DNA of 64,000 bases, taken from positions 1 to 64,000 of the forward strand of contig NZ_JADEXR010000018.1 of NCBI RefSeq assembly GCF_015206995.1, in the 5' to 3' direction. The notes under the pieces were generated by a model. That model ran no database searches, had not been told where the DNA came from, and worked only from the letters and a program-made list of their open reading frames with translations. The stretch comes from an aff. Roholtiella sp. LEGE 12411 (GTDB lineage Bacteria > Cyanobacteriota > Cyanobacteriia > Cyanobacteriales > Nostocaceae). Made by a program: the position numbers and the translations under genes. This document shows, in pieces, positions 44,292-52,339 of the stretch. Position 1 is the stretch's first letter. Each line of letters opens with the position of its first letter.

Positions 44292-45887
44292 CTAATGAGC
44301 GACAGCGCCACCAGCCACTTTTACCTTTTTGAAGAATAGAATAGCAATTCCACTGAGTAATAAAGCAATGCCAATAAAGTAAAAACAGTCGTTAAAAGCC
44401 ATTACAAAAGCTTCCCGACGGACTAGATTAGAAATGGATGCGATCGCCTGATTTTGTGCTGTACTAAAATCTGCTCCTCGACTAACAAAATACTGTGTCA
44501 TTTGGTCAATTCGCTGTTGAGTTTCTGGGTTAAATAGAGATACTGCTTCACCTAATCTATTTGAATGAAATTGCTCTCTATTAGTTAATAAAGTTGCTAA
44601 AGATGCAATTCCTATAGAACCACCCATATTACGCATCATATTAAATAAACCACTCGCTGAACCTGCTTCTTTTGGACTCAAACCGGTAGTGGCAATAGAG
44701 GTAAGCGGCACCATAATTAGCGGTTGTCCCATTGCTCGCACAAGTTGAGACCACCTTAATTGATCTAATCCTGTTTGATAAGTCATTCCTGCGTTCATAA
44801 ATGCACTTATAGCGAACAAACTTACACCGACAGCAACCATTAAGCGCACATCAATGCGTTGCATCAATTTGGGTAGAAACGGAATAATAAATAATTGAGG
44901 AATACCCGACCAAATTAATACTTCACCAATTTGCAGTGCATTATATTTTTGAATTTGGGCTAGATACAGCGGTAATATATAAATTGATCCATACAATCCT
45001 ACTCCTAAAGACACATTTACAATACTAGCTAAACCAAAGTTACGATAACGCAAAAGGCGCAGGTTAATAAATGGTTGTTTACGAGTTAATTCGATAAAGA
45101 AAAATAGCGTTATAAATATTGCTGCTATCACGCTTAAACGTATAATCAATGTCGAGCTAAACCAATCTTTGCGGCTACCTTCTTCTAAAACAACTTGTAA
45201 GGAACCTAATCCAATCGCCATTGAAATAATTCCCCACCAATCGCCTTCTTTTAACAAATTAATTTGGAGTCGGTCTTGCCTAATTCCATACCAAACGCCA
45301 GCTAGCATCAATATTCCTGGAATTACATTTATATAAAAGCTATATTCCCAACCGAAGTTTTCTGTTAACCAACCTCCTAATGTAGGGCCAATTGATGGTG
45401 CAAAAACTGCTGTAATAGCAAAGGCAGCTAATCCAATTGCTTGCTTTGATGGAGGTAAAGTGGTTAAAACAATCGTCATAGCAGTCGGGATTAAAACACC
45501 TCCTGCAAAGCCTTGCAAAGCACGGAAGATAATCATGGAATTGAGATTCCATGCCCAAGCGCAGCATACTGAAAAAAAGATAAATAGTACAGTATTGACT
45601 AATAGATAACGCCGTAGGGAAAACACCCGTGATAACCATCCCGTTAAGGGAATTACCACAATTTCTGCGACTAGATAAGCAGTAGAAATCCAAGAACCTT
45701 CTTCTAGAGTTGCTCCTAAAGTTGCTTGAATATCTTGCAGTGAAGCGTTGGTAATCTGAATATCTAAAATTGCCATAAATGCGCCAAGCATACTGGCTAA
45801 TACACCAATCCAGGTTTTCAGCGGTACATGATCTGGCGGTACAGCAGGATTTTGTCCTTGCTGACGAATTGCACCGGCATCAGCCAT
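44292..45887 (-). CDS. DHA2-family (EmrB/QacA) multidrug efflux permease
   Basis: The 531-residue protein has about 14 hydrophobic helices and MFS signatures: LGAFMAILDIQITNASLQDI (the D-x-x-(I/V)-x-N-x-A motif of DHA2 permeases), STAYLVAEIVVIPLTGWLSR with VFSLRR, and the antiporter motif GPTLGGWLTENFGWEYSFYI. It is the last gene of a marR-hlyD-emrB operon and should pump drugs across the inner membrane using the proton gradient. The substrate is unknown. Confidence 0.92.
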   Translation of the reverse strand: MADAGAIRQQGQNPAVPPDHVPLKTWIGVLASMLGAFMAILDIQITNASLQDIQATLGATLEEGSWISTAYLVAEIVVIPLTGWLSRVFSLRRYLLVNTVLFIFFSVCCAWAWNLNSMIIFRALQGFAGGVLIPTAMTIVLTTLPPSKQAIGLAAFAITAVFAPSIGPTLGGWLTENFGWEYSFYINVIPGILMLAGVWYGIRQDRLQINLLKEGDWWGIISMAIGLGSLQVVLEEGSRKDWFSSTLIIRLSVIAAIFITLFFFIELTRKQPFINLRLLRYRNFGLASIVNVSLGVGLYGSIYILPLYLAQIQKYNALQIGEVLIWSGIPQLFIIPFLPKLMQRIDVRLMVAVGVSLFAISAFMNAGMTYQTGLDQLRWSQLVRAMGQPLIMVPLTSIATTGLSPKEAGSASGLFNMMRNMGGSIGIASLATLLTNREQFHSNRLGEAVSLFNPETQQRIDQMTQYFVSRGADFSTAQNQAIASISNLVRREAFVMAFNDCFYFIGIALLLSGIAILFFKKVKVAGGAVAH

Positions 45888-46034
45888 ATTATTGCTCCAG
45901 TTTCAAAATTAAGACGAAAAAAGGTAATTAAATCTTAAGCAATATTAAAAATCCATAACTTACATATTAAAAAAATATTGCGTTTCGTTTTATTAACAGA
46001 TAATTATATTTATCTGTTTGAAGGCAATTTGGTA

Positions 46035-47525
46035 TTACTTGACTTCTACAGCAACTTCCGCAGACATCCCAGGAGTAATCCGCGATTCGTAGCCTTGAAT
46101 GCTCTTTTGGTCAAAAACTACTTTTACAGGGATGCGTTGTACGATTTTGGTAAAGTTACCCGTAGCGTTATCTGGTGGCAATAAGGCAAACTGAGCGCCG
46201 GAAGCAGGCGAAATACTATCAACATGACCAACAAAGGTGTGATGAGGGAAAGAATCCAGCTTGATTTCTACTTCCTGTCCTGGCTGCATCTTTTCTAGTT
46301 GGGTTTCTTTGAAGTTCGCAATTACCCAATACTCGTTATTGACAATCGCCATTAGCGGTGTTCCCACTTGTAGTCGGTTCCCAACTTCCACGTTTTTTCT
46401 GCCCACGCGTCCAGCACTAGGGGCAGTAATGTTGGTGTAAGATAATTGCAATTGTGCGTCCTTGAGAGAAGCTTCAGATTGGGCGATCGCTGCTTTTGCC
46501 GCTTCGTACTGACTGCGTTTTACTGTTGTGTCTTGTCCGCCGGCAGTAGCTTGTTGCAATCCTCCCCTAGATGCTGCCAATTTAGCTTGGGCGTCAGTTA
46601 CATTTTCTTGTGCTTGTGCCAGTTGAGACTGCGCTTTAGCTACACCAACTCTCACTGAAGCTAACCTGGCTTGTGCTTGTTCTACTCCCTGAACAGCGGC
46701 GCTTTTTTGCGCTACGGCTACATCATAACCTGCCCTAGCTGTGTCCAACTGCTGGCTAGGAATTGCACCTTCTTTAAATAGGCTGTTGTAACGGTTATAG
46801 TCAGCTTGCGCTTTTTCTAAATTGGCATTTGCCTGAGCTACTTGCGCTTGAGCGGTGGGAATTCCAGCTTGGGCTAACTTAACTTCAGCTTGTGCTGCTG
46901 GTATCCCTGCTTGTGCTTCCTGTACTGCTGCTCGTGCGGTAGAAATCGCTGCTACAGCACTGCTGACATCCCCCTGCGCCTGAGCTGTCTTACCAGTGGT
47001 TGTTTGTGCAGTTAAGGCAATATTCGCTTCTGCGGCTTGGGCTTGACTACGGGCATTCTGTAAGGCGGCTTCTGCTTGCTGCACCTTACTTTGATAGTCT
47101 TGTGGATCAAGCTTTACTAACAATTGTCCTGGTTGCACTAGTTGGTTATCATTCACCAGCACTTGATTGACGGTTCCCGGAATCTTACTACTAACTTGGT
47201 GAATGTGTCCTGCAACGGTGGCGTTGTCTGTTTGCTGGTGGGTAGAGGCGTATTGCCAGTAGTGATAACCAAAAGTTCCTGCGGCGATCGCACCCACTCC
47301 TAATCCTGCCAAAATCAAAGCGATGGGTTTTTTACTTTTTGGTTTAACCTCTTTCCTCACCTCTGGCTGGGGATTTACCTCGGTTGCAGGGGCTTCACGA
47401 ATTACAACGGTTGCTTGTGCGCTTGTAGATGTCTCATCTGCTAAAGTCTCTGAATTAGTAATCATTTGTTTTTCTAAAATTGCAATTTTGTTTTTGTTGC
47501 GTCCGTTTAAATTAGTAGCGCCCAT
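46035..47525 (-). CDS. HlyD/EmrA-family membrane fusion protein
   Basis: The 496-residue protein has one N-terminal membrane helix (PIALILAGLGVGAIAAGTFG, about residues 67-88), a split lipoyl/barrel-sandwich domain (GTVNQVLVNDNQLVQPGQLL and the later ITAPSAGRVGRKNVEVGNRL), and a very long Ala/Gln-rich coiled coil of repeated AQAGIPTAQ-like units between them. It bridges the permease to an outer membrane channel. It is the middle gene of the efflux operon. A later ATG (47465) has no better ribosome site. Confidence 0.9.
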   Translation of the reverse strand: MGATNLNGRNKNKIAILEKQMITNSETLADETSTSAQATVVIREAPATEVNPQPEVRKEVKPKSKKPIALILAGLGVGAIAAGTFGYHYWQYASTHQQTDNATVAGHIHQVSSKIPGTVNQVLVNDNQLVQPGQLLVKLDPQDYQSKVQQAEAALQNARSQAQAAEANIALTAQTTTGKTAQAQGDVSSAVAAISTARAAVQEAQAGIPAAQAEVKLAQAGIPTAQAQVAQANANLEKAQADYNRYNSLFKEGAIPSQQLDTARAGYDVAVAQKSAAVQGVEQAQARLASVRVGVAKAQSQLAQAQENVTDAQAKLAASRGGLQQATAGGQDTTVKRSQYEAAKAAIAQSEASLKDAQLQLSYTNITAPSAGRVGRKNVEVGNRLQVGTPLMAIVNNEYWVIANFKETQLEKMQPGQEVEIKLDSFPHHTFVGHVDSISPASGAQFALLPPDNATGNFTKIVQRIPVKVVFDQKSIQGYESRITPGMSAEVAVEVK

Positions 47526-47562
47526 GACTGTTAACTCACTTGTTTGATTGATGGTTATTTAG

Positions 47563-47575
47563 AATACGTAATATT
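47563..47575. promoter_or_regulatory. Candidate MarR operator, site 1
   Basis: AATACGTAATATT shares its TACGTAATATT-like core with sites at 47608-47620 and, in reverse, 48160-48173. It lies between marR and the hlyD start. Confidence 0.35.
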
Positions 47576-47607
47576 TAATCAAGAAATTTTCTTAGACGTT
47601 TCCTTAG

Positions 47608-47620
47608 TATGCGTAATATT
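47608..47620. promoter_or_regulatory. Candidate MarR operator, site 2
   Basis: TATGCGTAATATT repeats the core of site 1 with a 45-bp offset. Both are in the marR-hlyD spacer. Confidence 0.35.
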
Positions 47621-47675
47621 TTTTCATAATAAACCCTAATAGCGCTTCCTCCGGTCGGGTGATTGTGGAATGCTT

Positions 47676-48143
47676 TTAAAAGAGGTTAGCGATCGCCTGA
47701 TTCAAGAGTTGCGAAAACAGTTCACGATCAGCCAAGGAAATACCCTGCATTGCTTGATCACGCAATTCTACCGAAATTGGGGGTAAAACCTTTTCTAGTT
47801 CCTTGCCTGCATCCGTTAGCCATATCCGCCAAATGCGGCGATCGTGAAGGTCGCGTTCTCGACGCACTAAGCTGCGTTCTTCCATGCGGTCTAGTACACC
47901 AGTTAAAGTCCCTCCCACCTGTTTAAGTTTATCCCCAATACAAGAAGTTGGTAATCCATCTTCTTGCCACAAACAGCATAATACTAACCAGTGAAATGGC
48001 GTCAGTCCAAACGGTTCTAGCTTCTCAGTAAACTTGCGACTAAGCAACTGTGATAACAATTTAATTCTATAGCCCATACTGTATGGTGCTAGAACTTGCT
48101 GCCATGACTCCACAGTTTGGGAATGATCGGATGTAGAAACCAT
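47676..48143 (-). CDS. MarR-family transcriptional regulator
   Basis: The 155-residue winged-helix protein has FGLTPFHWLVLCCLWQEDGL, the recognition helix region CIGDKLKQVGGTLTGVLDRM and the wing SLVRRERDLHDRRIWRIWLT, as in MarR/EmrR. It is the first gene of the marR-hlyD-emrB operon and probably represses it until a drug-like ligand binds. A TACGTATTATTA site just upstream (48160-48173) could be its own operator. Confidence 0.9.
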   Translation of the reverse strand: MVSTSDHSQTVESWQQVLAPYSMGYRIKLLSQLLSRKFTEKLEPFGLTPFHWLVLCCLWQEDGLPTSCIGDKLKQVGGTLTGVLDRMEERSLVRRERDLHDRRIWRIWLTDAGKELEKVLPPISVELRDQAMQGISLADRELFSQLLNQAIANLF

Positions 48144-48159
48144 TTCAGAAATTGCTTAG

Positions 48160-48173
48160 CGTACGTATTATTA
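48160..48173. promoter_or_regulatory. Candidate MarR operator, site 3 (upstream of marR)
   Basis: CGTACGTATTATTA in the marR promoter region is close to the reverse complement of the two sites in the marR-hlyD spacer, fitting autoregulation. Confidence 0.35.
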
Positions 48174-48339
48174 TGATAACTAGACTAATGGATTATGGCA
48201 ATAAACCTCAGCTACTGCCTGTTATATCTCTATAGATAAAGGGGGGATGCTCGCCGCTATGTTGGTAAACTAGTGTCTCTGTACCTGCTTGATTGTAACG
48301 ATGTACCCACTCCATTATTGTCTGAGGGTTCAGCTTTGA

Positions 48340-48362
48340 ATCTTCAGAGCTGGGGTTTCTTT
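48340..48362 (+). terminator. Possible terminator hairpin
   Basis: AGCTTTGA / TCAGAGCT (one G-T pair, loop ATCT) is soon followed by GGGGTTTCTTT on the plus strand. No plus-strand gene lies upstream, so this may end an unseen transcript or be fortuitous. Nothing else is recognised in 48174-48470. Confidence 0.35.
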
Positions 48363-48475
48363 AAGATACCATGCTGTCAGTCGGTTAATTTGCACCTGAA
48401 TTTTCGATTTTGAACCGCAGCTAATTATCCAAAAAATTCTAGCGAATCTGCAAGGAAGTTTTCTACATACCAATC

Positions 48476-48544
48476 AAAAAGCGTCTGGGAGTGTTGCCGT
48501 GTTTCCACCCCAGACGCTTTTTGTTCTCAACTTGCTCCTCACAC
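48476..48544 (-). ncRNA. Predicted small RNA, array copy 1 (divergent promoter)
   Basis: By alignment with copies 2 and 3, a transcript of about 69 nt would start near 48544 with GUGUGAGGAGCAAG and end in a perfect 14-bp stem hairpin (48476-48489 / 48509-48522) with a U-run. The hairpin loop (GTGGAAACACGGCAACACT) is identical in all copies. The promoter is degenerate here: TACTTT at -10 and CTCACT at -35. This copy may be weak or silent. Confidence 0.45.
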
Positions 48545-48640
48545 AAATATAAAGTAACACTTGTTCACTCAAAAGTGAGTATATATAAGTGACACTTTCA
48601 AAAGTGTACATACAAATAATCTAATTTCTAGTAATAAATT

Positions 48641-48711
48641 AAAAAGCGCTTGGGAGTGTTGCCGTGTTTCCACCCCAGGCGCTTTTTATTCTTAACTTGC
48701 TCCTCACACAC
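48641..48711 (-). ncRNA. Predicted small RNA, array copy 2
   Basis: On the minus strand a -35-like TTGCTC (48741-48746) and a -10-like TATTCT (48718-48723) are separated by 17 bp. The predicted transcript of about 71 nt starts GUGUGUGAGGAGCAAGUUAA and ends in the hairpin at 48641-48687 followed by TTTTT. The stem has one changed pair relative to copy 1. The block TGTCACTCAATATACTTGC upstream of and overlapping the -35 box is shared with copy 3. Confidence 0.55.
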
Positions 48712-48803
48712 AACTGTAGAATATCACCGATTTATTTAAAGAGCAAGTATATTGAGTGACACTTTCAAAACTGTACAAATAATCTTATTTTTAGTAGCAA
48801 ATT

Positions 48804-48875
48804 AAAAAGCGTCTGGGAGTGTTGCCGTGTTTCCACCCCAAACGCTTTTTATTTCTTAACTTGCTCCTCACACAC
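48804..48875 (-). ncRNA. Predicted small RNA, array copy 3
   Basis: The -35-like TTGCTC (48905-48910) and -10-like TATCTT (48882-48887) are again 17 bp apart. The transcript of about 72 nt would start GUGUGUGAGGAGCAAGUUAA and end in the hairpin 48804-48850 with a U-run. It lies 83 bp downstream of the purH stop on the same strand. Strand choice rests on promoter spacing, since the hairpin is a terminator in both directions. Confidence 0.55.
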
Positions 48876-48957
48876 AACTGTAAGATATCACTGATTTAAT
48901 TAAAGAGCAAGTATATTGAGTGACACTTTGCCAACTGCACATCTTACAGCCAATAAC

Positions 48958-50478
48958 TTAGTGTAAAAAGTGACGCATTGATGTAAACACCATCACTAAA
49001 CCCAGTTCGTTAGCAGCTTTGATGGAATCTTTATCCCGCAAACTTCCCCCTGGTTGAACAATGGCAGTAATTCCTGCTGCTGCTGCTGTTTTGACTGAAT
49101 CATCGAAGGGGAAGAATCCATCGCTAGCTAGAGTTGCGCCTTTGGCTTTGTCTCCAGCTTTTTCCAAGGCAATTTTCACTGAGCCGACGCGGTTCATCTG
49201 ACCAGCACCCACACCCAGAGTAGTGCGATCGCCACTTATAACAATTGCATTCGATTTAATATGTTTGCATACTTTCCAAGCAAATAGCAATTCTGCTAAC
49301 TCACTAGCGGTGGGTTGACGTTCGGTGACAACTTGCCATTGACTAGTATCAGCGATCGCATCATCAGCAGCTTGGATCAGGAAGCCACCGGCGATCGTTT
49401 TTACTGTTTCCTTGGGGCCACTGCTTAAATCTGCTAGAGTTAAAACCCGTACTTTCGATTTAGCAGCCACAATTTCTTGAGCATCCGCATCACAACTTGG
49501 TGCAACCACACATTCTAAAAATGTTTTGGTTAACTCGCTTGCTGTATCAGCATCAATCGGACGGTTCAGGGCGACAATTCCACCAAAGGCAGAAACAGCA
49601 TCAGCATTAAAAGCCTTTTGGTATGCTTCCACAATCGTCTTGCCTAGTGCTGTACCACACGGATTTGTGTGTTTGATAATTGTAGCTGCTGGGGTATCGG
49701 TGAACTCAGCAATAATTTGGCGTGCGGCTTCCAAATCAACTAAGTTATTATAACTGAGTTCTTTGCCTTGGAGTTTCGTCGCGTCTGCCCATCCCGTTGG
49801 GGTAGTACCAGTTTGATACCAAGCGGCGCTTTGATGGGGGTTTTCGCCGTAGCGCAGAGATTGCAATTGTGTACCGCTAAGGGTGTAGTTTTGTGTTCCT
49901 GCAAGGTAAGATGCGATCGCTTGATCGTAACTAGCAGTGTGCGAAAATCCTTTTAATGCTGCCTTTTGGCGAAACTCTAGGGATGCTACGCCCTTATTTT
50001 GCCGCAATTCCTCCAAATACTCGTCATACTGTGCTGGATCGCATAATACAGCAAGATGGGCGAAGTTTTTCGATGATGCCCTTAGCATAGCAGGGCCACC
50101 GATATCAATTTGCTCAACCGCTTGGGATAATGTCACCCCTGGTTTAGCGATCGTTTCCTCAAAAGGATATAGATTCACCACCACTAAATCAATCGGGCGA
50201 ATTTGGTTATTTTCTAAATCTGTAATATCTTGAGGAACATCTCGCCGCGCCAAAATTCCGCCATGAATTCGCGGATGTAGGGTTTTGACTCGACCACCTA
50301 AAATTTCTGGAGAACCCGTGTAGTCAGCAACTTTCGTAACTGGTAGCCCCGCATCTTTGAGAGCTTGGGCTGTTCCCCCACTGCTGATTAAATCAAATTC
50401 AAATTCTTCAACCAAGCTACGGGCTAAGTCAGTTAAACCAGTTTTGTTAGATACACTCAGCAGGGCTAGACGCGCCAT
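48958..50478 (-). CDS. purH: Bifunctional AICAR formyltransferase / IMP cyclohydrolase PurH
   Basis: PurH does the last two steps of IMP synthesis. The 506-residue protein has the N-terminal MGS-like cyclohydrolase domain (ISSGGTAQALKDAGLPVTKV, VKTLHPRIHGGILARRD) and the C-terminal formyltransferase with IIKHTNPCGTA and SDGFFPFDDSV. AAGGA precedes the ATG. The predicted sRNA array follows on the same strand without an obvious separate purH terminator. Confidence 0.96.
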   Translation of the reverse strand: MARLALLSVSNKTGLTDLARSLVEEFEFDLISSGGTAQALKDAGLPVTKVADYTGSPEILGGRVKTLHPRIHGGILARRDVPQDITDLENNQIRPIDLVVVNLYPFEETIAKPGVTLSQAVEQIDIGGPAMLRASSKNFAHLAVLCDPAQYDEYLEELRQNKGVASLEFRQKAALKGFSHTASYDQAIASYLAGTQNYTLSGTQLQSLRYGENPHQSAAWYQTGTTPTGWADATKLQGKELSYNNLVDLEAARQIIAEFTDTPAATIIKHTNPCGTALGKTIVEAYQKAFNADAVSAFGGIVALNRPIDADTASELTKTFLECVVAPSCDADAQEIVAAKSKVRVLTLADLSSGPKETVKTIAGGFLIQAADDAIADTSQWQVVTERQPTASELAELLFAWKVCKHIKSNAIVISGDRTTLGVGAGQMNRVGSVKIALEKAGDKAKGATLASDGFFPFDDSVKTAAAAGITAIVQPGGSLRDKDSIKAANELGLVMVFTSMRHFLH

Positions 50479-50781
50479 TGATCAATTCCTTAAATGTAGG
50501 CTATGAAGCGAAGGATCTCAAGTTTTGCATAAGCCTTGGTTCACTTCAAGACCATTAGGAATCATTATGAGGTACGGTAGTGGCGTAGCTAATCTAATTA
50601 TTTAAAGGTTAATTTCCAGTGTAATTGAACAGTTTGAGCTAGCAAAGTTAACGATGAATCCTTACAGAAGAAGGATAGTTCTGATGAACCTTAGAACAAA
50701 ATGAAATAGAGTATAGTCGCCTTAAACGTAAAAAATGCTAAGGTAATATAATTCACCAACCTGCAAACTAAAACCCAGATC
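50479..50781. other. Divergent promoter region between purH and the TIR cassette
   Basis: No gene is seen. Both promoters should lie here. No purine-repressor box or other known operator was recognised. Confidence 0.5.
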
Positions 50782-51477
50782 GTGATCTCTTCCACCTTCA
50801 AGCAAAGATTTCAAGACTTAGCAAACAACATTGAGCAAGATTTCAAGTTGCTAAAGGAATTCGAGGATGCACTACGCTACGAAACTAATCCTCGTGTTAA
50901 AGCTGCATATCGCCATGATATTAAGCAATTGAGAGAGTCAGCAATTCTCTACCAGCAAGAATATGACGAACTTCAGGAAATTATAACTACTGATGAATCA
51001 GTCACAAATATACAGAGTCTAGAAATACAGTTGCATCAGATAGATACCAAGTTAGATATTTTGTTGAATGGTCAGGATGATGTCTCTGAAAACCTTTATC
51101 AAATGCGACAAACATTGTTAAATCACTATGACGATGCTGAAATAGCGATGATTGCATCAATTGCAGAGCAATTAAGCCAGACACAATTGACCATAACACA
51201 AACTTTTGTGGATGCACTAGAGGGCAATCAATTATCGGAAGTACAAATTCAGGAGATGTTGGCAGTATTGGAAAAACAGATCCCTTCTCTACCTCCTAGT
51301 CAGGCAGTAGTTGCTGAAATTATCAAAGCAACTGAGCTAGATGCCAAGCATAAACTAAAAATTACTCTGCCTATAGTTCCTTTTATTATTGATTACGAAG
51401 GTGAGTTGGAAATAGGAAGCGGGTTCAATGTCAAATTAGCCTGGGAACACTTAGTAAGCAAGTTACGAAATAAGTAA
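50782..51477 (+). CDS. Adaptor-like protein of the TIR cassette (shared N-terminal module, unknown function)
   Basis: The 231-residue protein starts at a GTG. Its first 60 residues (FKQRFQDLANNIEQDFKLLK, then RHDIKQLRESAILYQQEYDE) align with the N-terminus of the next gene, including EDFKLLKE-like and D-I-K-x-(I/L) segments, and form a helical module like effector-associated domains. The middle is helical and Gln/Leu-rich. The C-terminus (LPIVPFIIDYEGELEIGSGF) has an amphipathic or hydrophobic strand that might touch membrane. Only 3 bp separate it from the TIR gene, so they are one operon. No enzymatic motif is visible. Confidence 0.7.
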   Translation: MISSTFKQRFQDLANNIEQDFKLLKEFEDALRYETNPRVKAAYRHDIKQLRESAILYQQEYDELQEIITTDESVTNIQSLEIQLHQIDTKLDILLNGQDDVSENLYQMRQTLLNHYDDAEIAMIASIAEQLSQTQLTITQTFVDALEGNQLSEVQIQEMLAVLEKQIPSLPPSQAVVAEIIKATELDAKHKLKITLPIVPFIIDYEGELEIGSGFNVKLAWEHLVSKLRNK

Positions 51478-51480
51478 GCC

Positions 51481-52224
51481 ATGGATTTTCATAAACATCT
51501 TGAAGAACAATTGAGCGAAGATTTTAAGCTGCTGAAAGAACTAGAAGACAGGCTACGTTCTGAAGATGATCCGCGTCGTAAACGCAAATTTAACGATGAC
51601 ATCAAAGAAATCAAGCAGCAGATTTTTCATAGACAAACAGAACTGAATTATCTGTCTATTTCTTCTATTGGTGTCCCTCCATCAGAATTAGCAACTAAAG
51701 AAATTGATATGCAGCGTTTTACTAATAATGTGTCTATAGTCAGTAATAAACTTATGTCGGTGGAACCTAATCAAGCTATCGAATTATTTTATTGCTATGC
51801 TCACGAAGATGAAAAATTGCGAGAGCAGCTAGAAAAGCATCTTAGTAGTTTGAAACGAGAAGGAGTAATCACAGACTGGCATAACCGAAAAATTGGAGCA
51901 GGAAAAGAATGGCAAAATGAGATAGATACTCACCTAAATACATCTCATATAATTTTGCTACTTATTAGTCCAAATTTTATGTATTCAAATTATTGCTGGG
52001 ATGTTGAAGTAAAACGGGCTATGGAACGGTATGAAGCTCAAGAAGCTAGAGTTATCCCAGTAATTCTTGAATCTGTTGATTGGATAAATGCGCCATTTGG
52101 AAGGCTTCAACCCCTGCCCGAACGCGGTAAACCTGTGAAAAAATGGGGAAATCGCAATGACGCATTTTTAAGTGTTGCTAAAGGTATTCGGATAGCAGCA
52201 AAAGAATTAGCAGAAAATTTATAA
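51481..52224 (+). CDS. TIR-domain protein with N-terminal adaptor-like module (putative NADase)
   Basis: The 247-residue protein has the helical N-terminal module shared with the upstream gene (residues 1-60) and a C-terminal TIR domain (about 100-230). TIR features are ELFYCYAHEDEKLREQLEKH, GAGKEWQNEIDTHLNTSHII, LLISPNFMYSNYCWDVEVKR and the IPVIL strand. The S-x-x-C-x-x-x-E pattern places the catalytic glutamate at E176, so NAD cleavage is plausible. TIR enzymes of this kind act in bacterial immunity and programmed cell death. The shared module suggests the upstream protein binds it through like-with-like contacts. Confidence 0.82.
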   Translation: MDFHKHLEEQLSEDFKLLKELEDRLRSEDDPRRKRKFNDDIKEIKQQIFHRQTELNYLSISSIGVPPSELATKEIDMQRFTNNVSIVSNKLMSVEPNQAIELFYCYAHEDEKLREQLEKHLSSLKREGVITDWHNRKIGAGKEWQNEIDTHLNTSHIILLLISPNFMYSNYCWDVEVKRAMERYEAQEARVIPVILESVDWINAPFGRLQPLPERGKPVKKWGNRNDAFLSVAKGIRIAAKELAENL

Positions 52225-52339
52225 AAACATACCTATTAAAATTGCATTATTAGAATTGAATAAATTATCAGTATATGAAAACAAGTACTTTTTCAATATA
52301 AAAGTAATTTTTAGTTAAGATTAATAGGTAATAATATCA

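Larger units (their letters stand above)
48470..48957 (-). repeat. Tandem array of three ~163-bp units
   Basis: Each unit has a hairpin (AAAAAGCG...CGCTTTTT), then CTTGCTCCTCACAC, then a variable A/T-rich part, then GAGCAAGTATATTGAGTGACAC (degenerate in unit 1). Unit starts are near 48476, 48641 and 48804. ACTTGCTC and GAGCAAGT in units 2 and 3 are 8-bp inverted repeats. The units are not CRISPR-like: the whole unit repeats, not a short repeat between unique spacers. Confidence 0.85.

Noticed and set aside
48470-48957. CRISPR array
   Set aside because: The repeating unit is ~163 bp with only three copies; there are no short repeats with unique spacers and no cas genes nearby.
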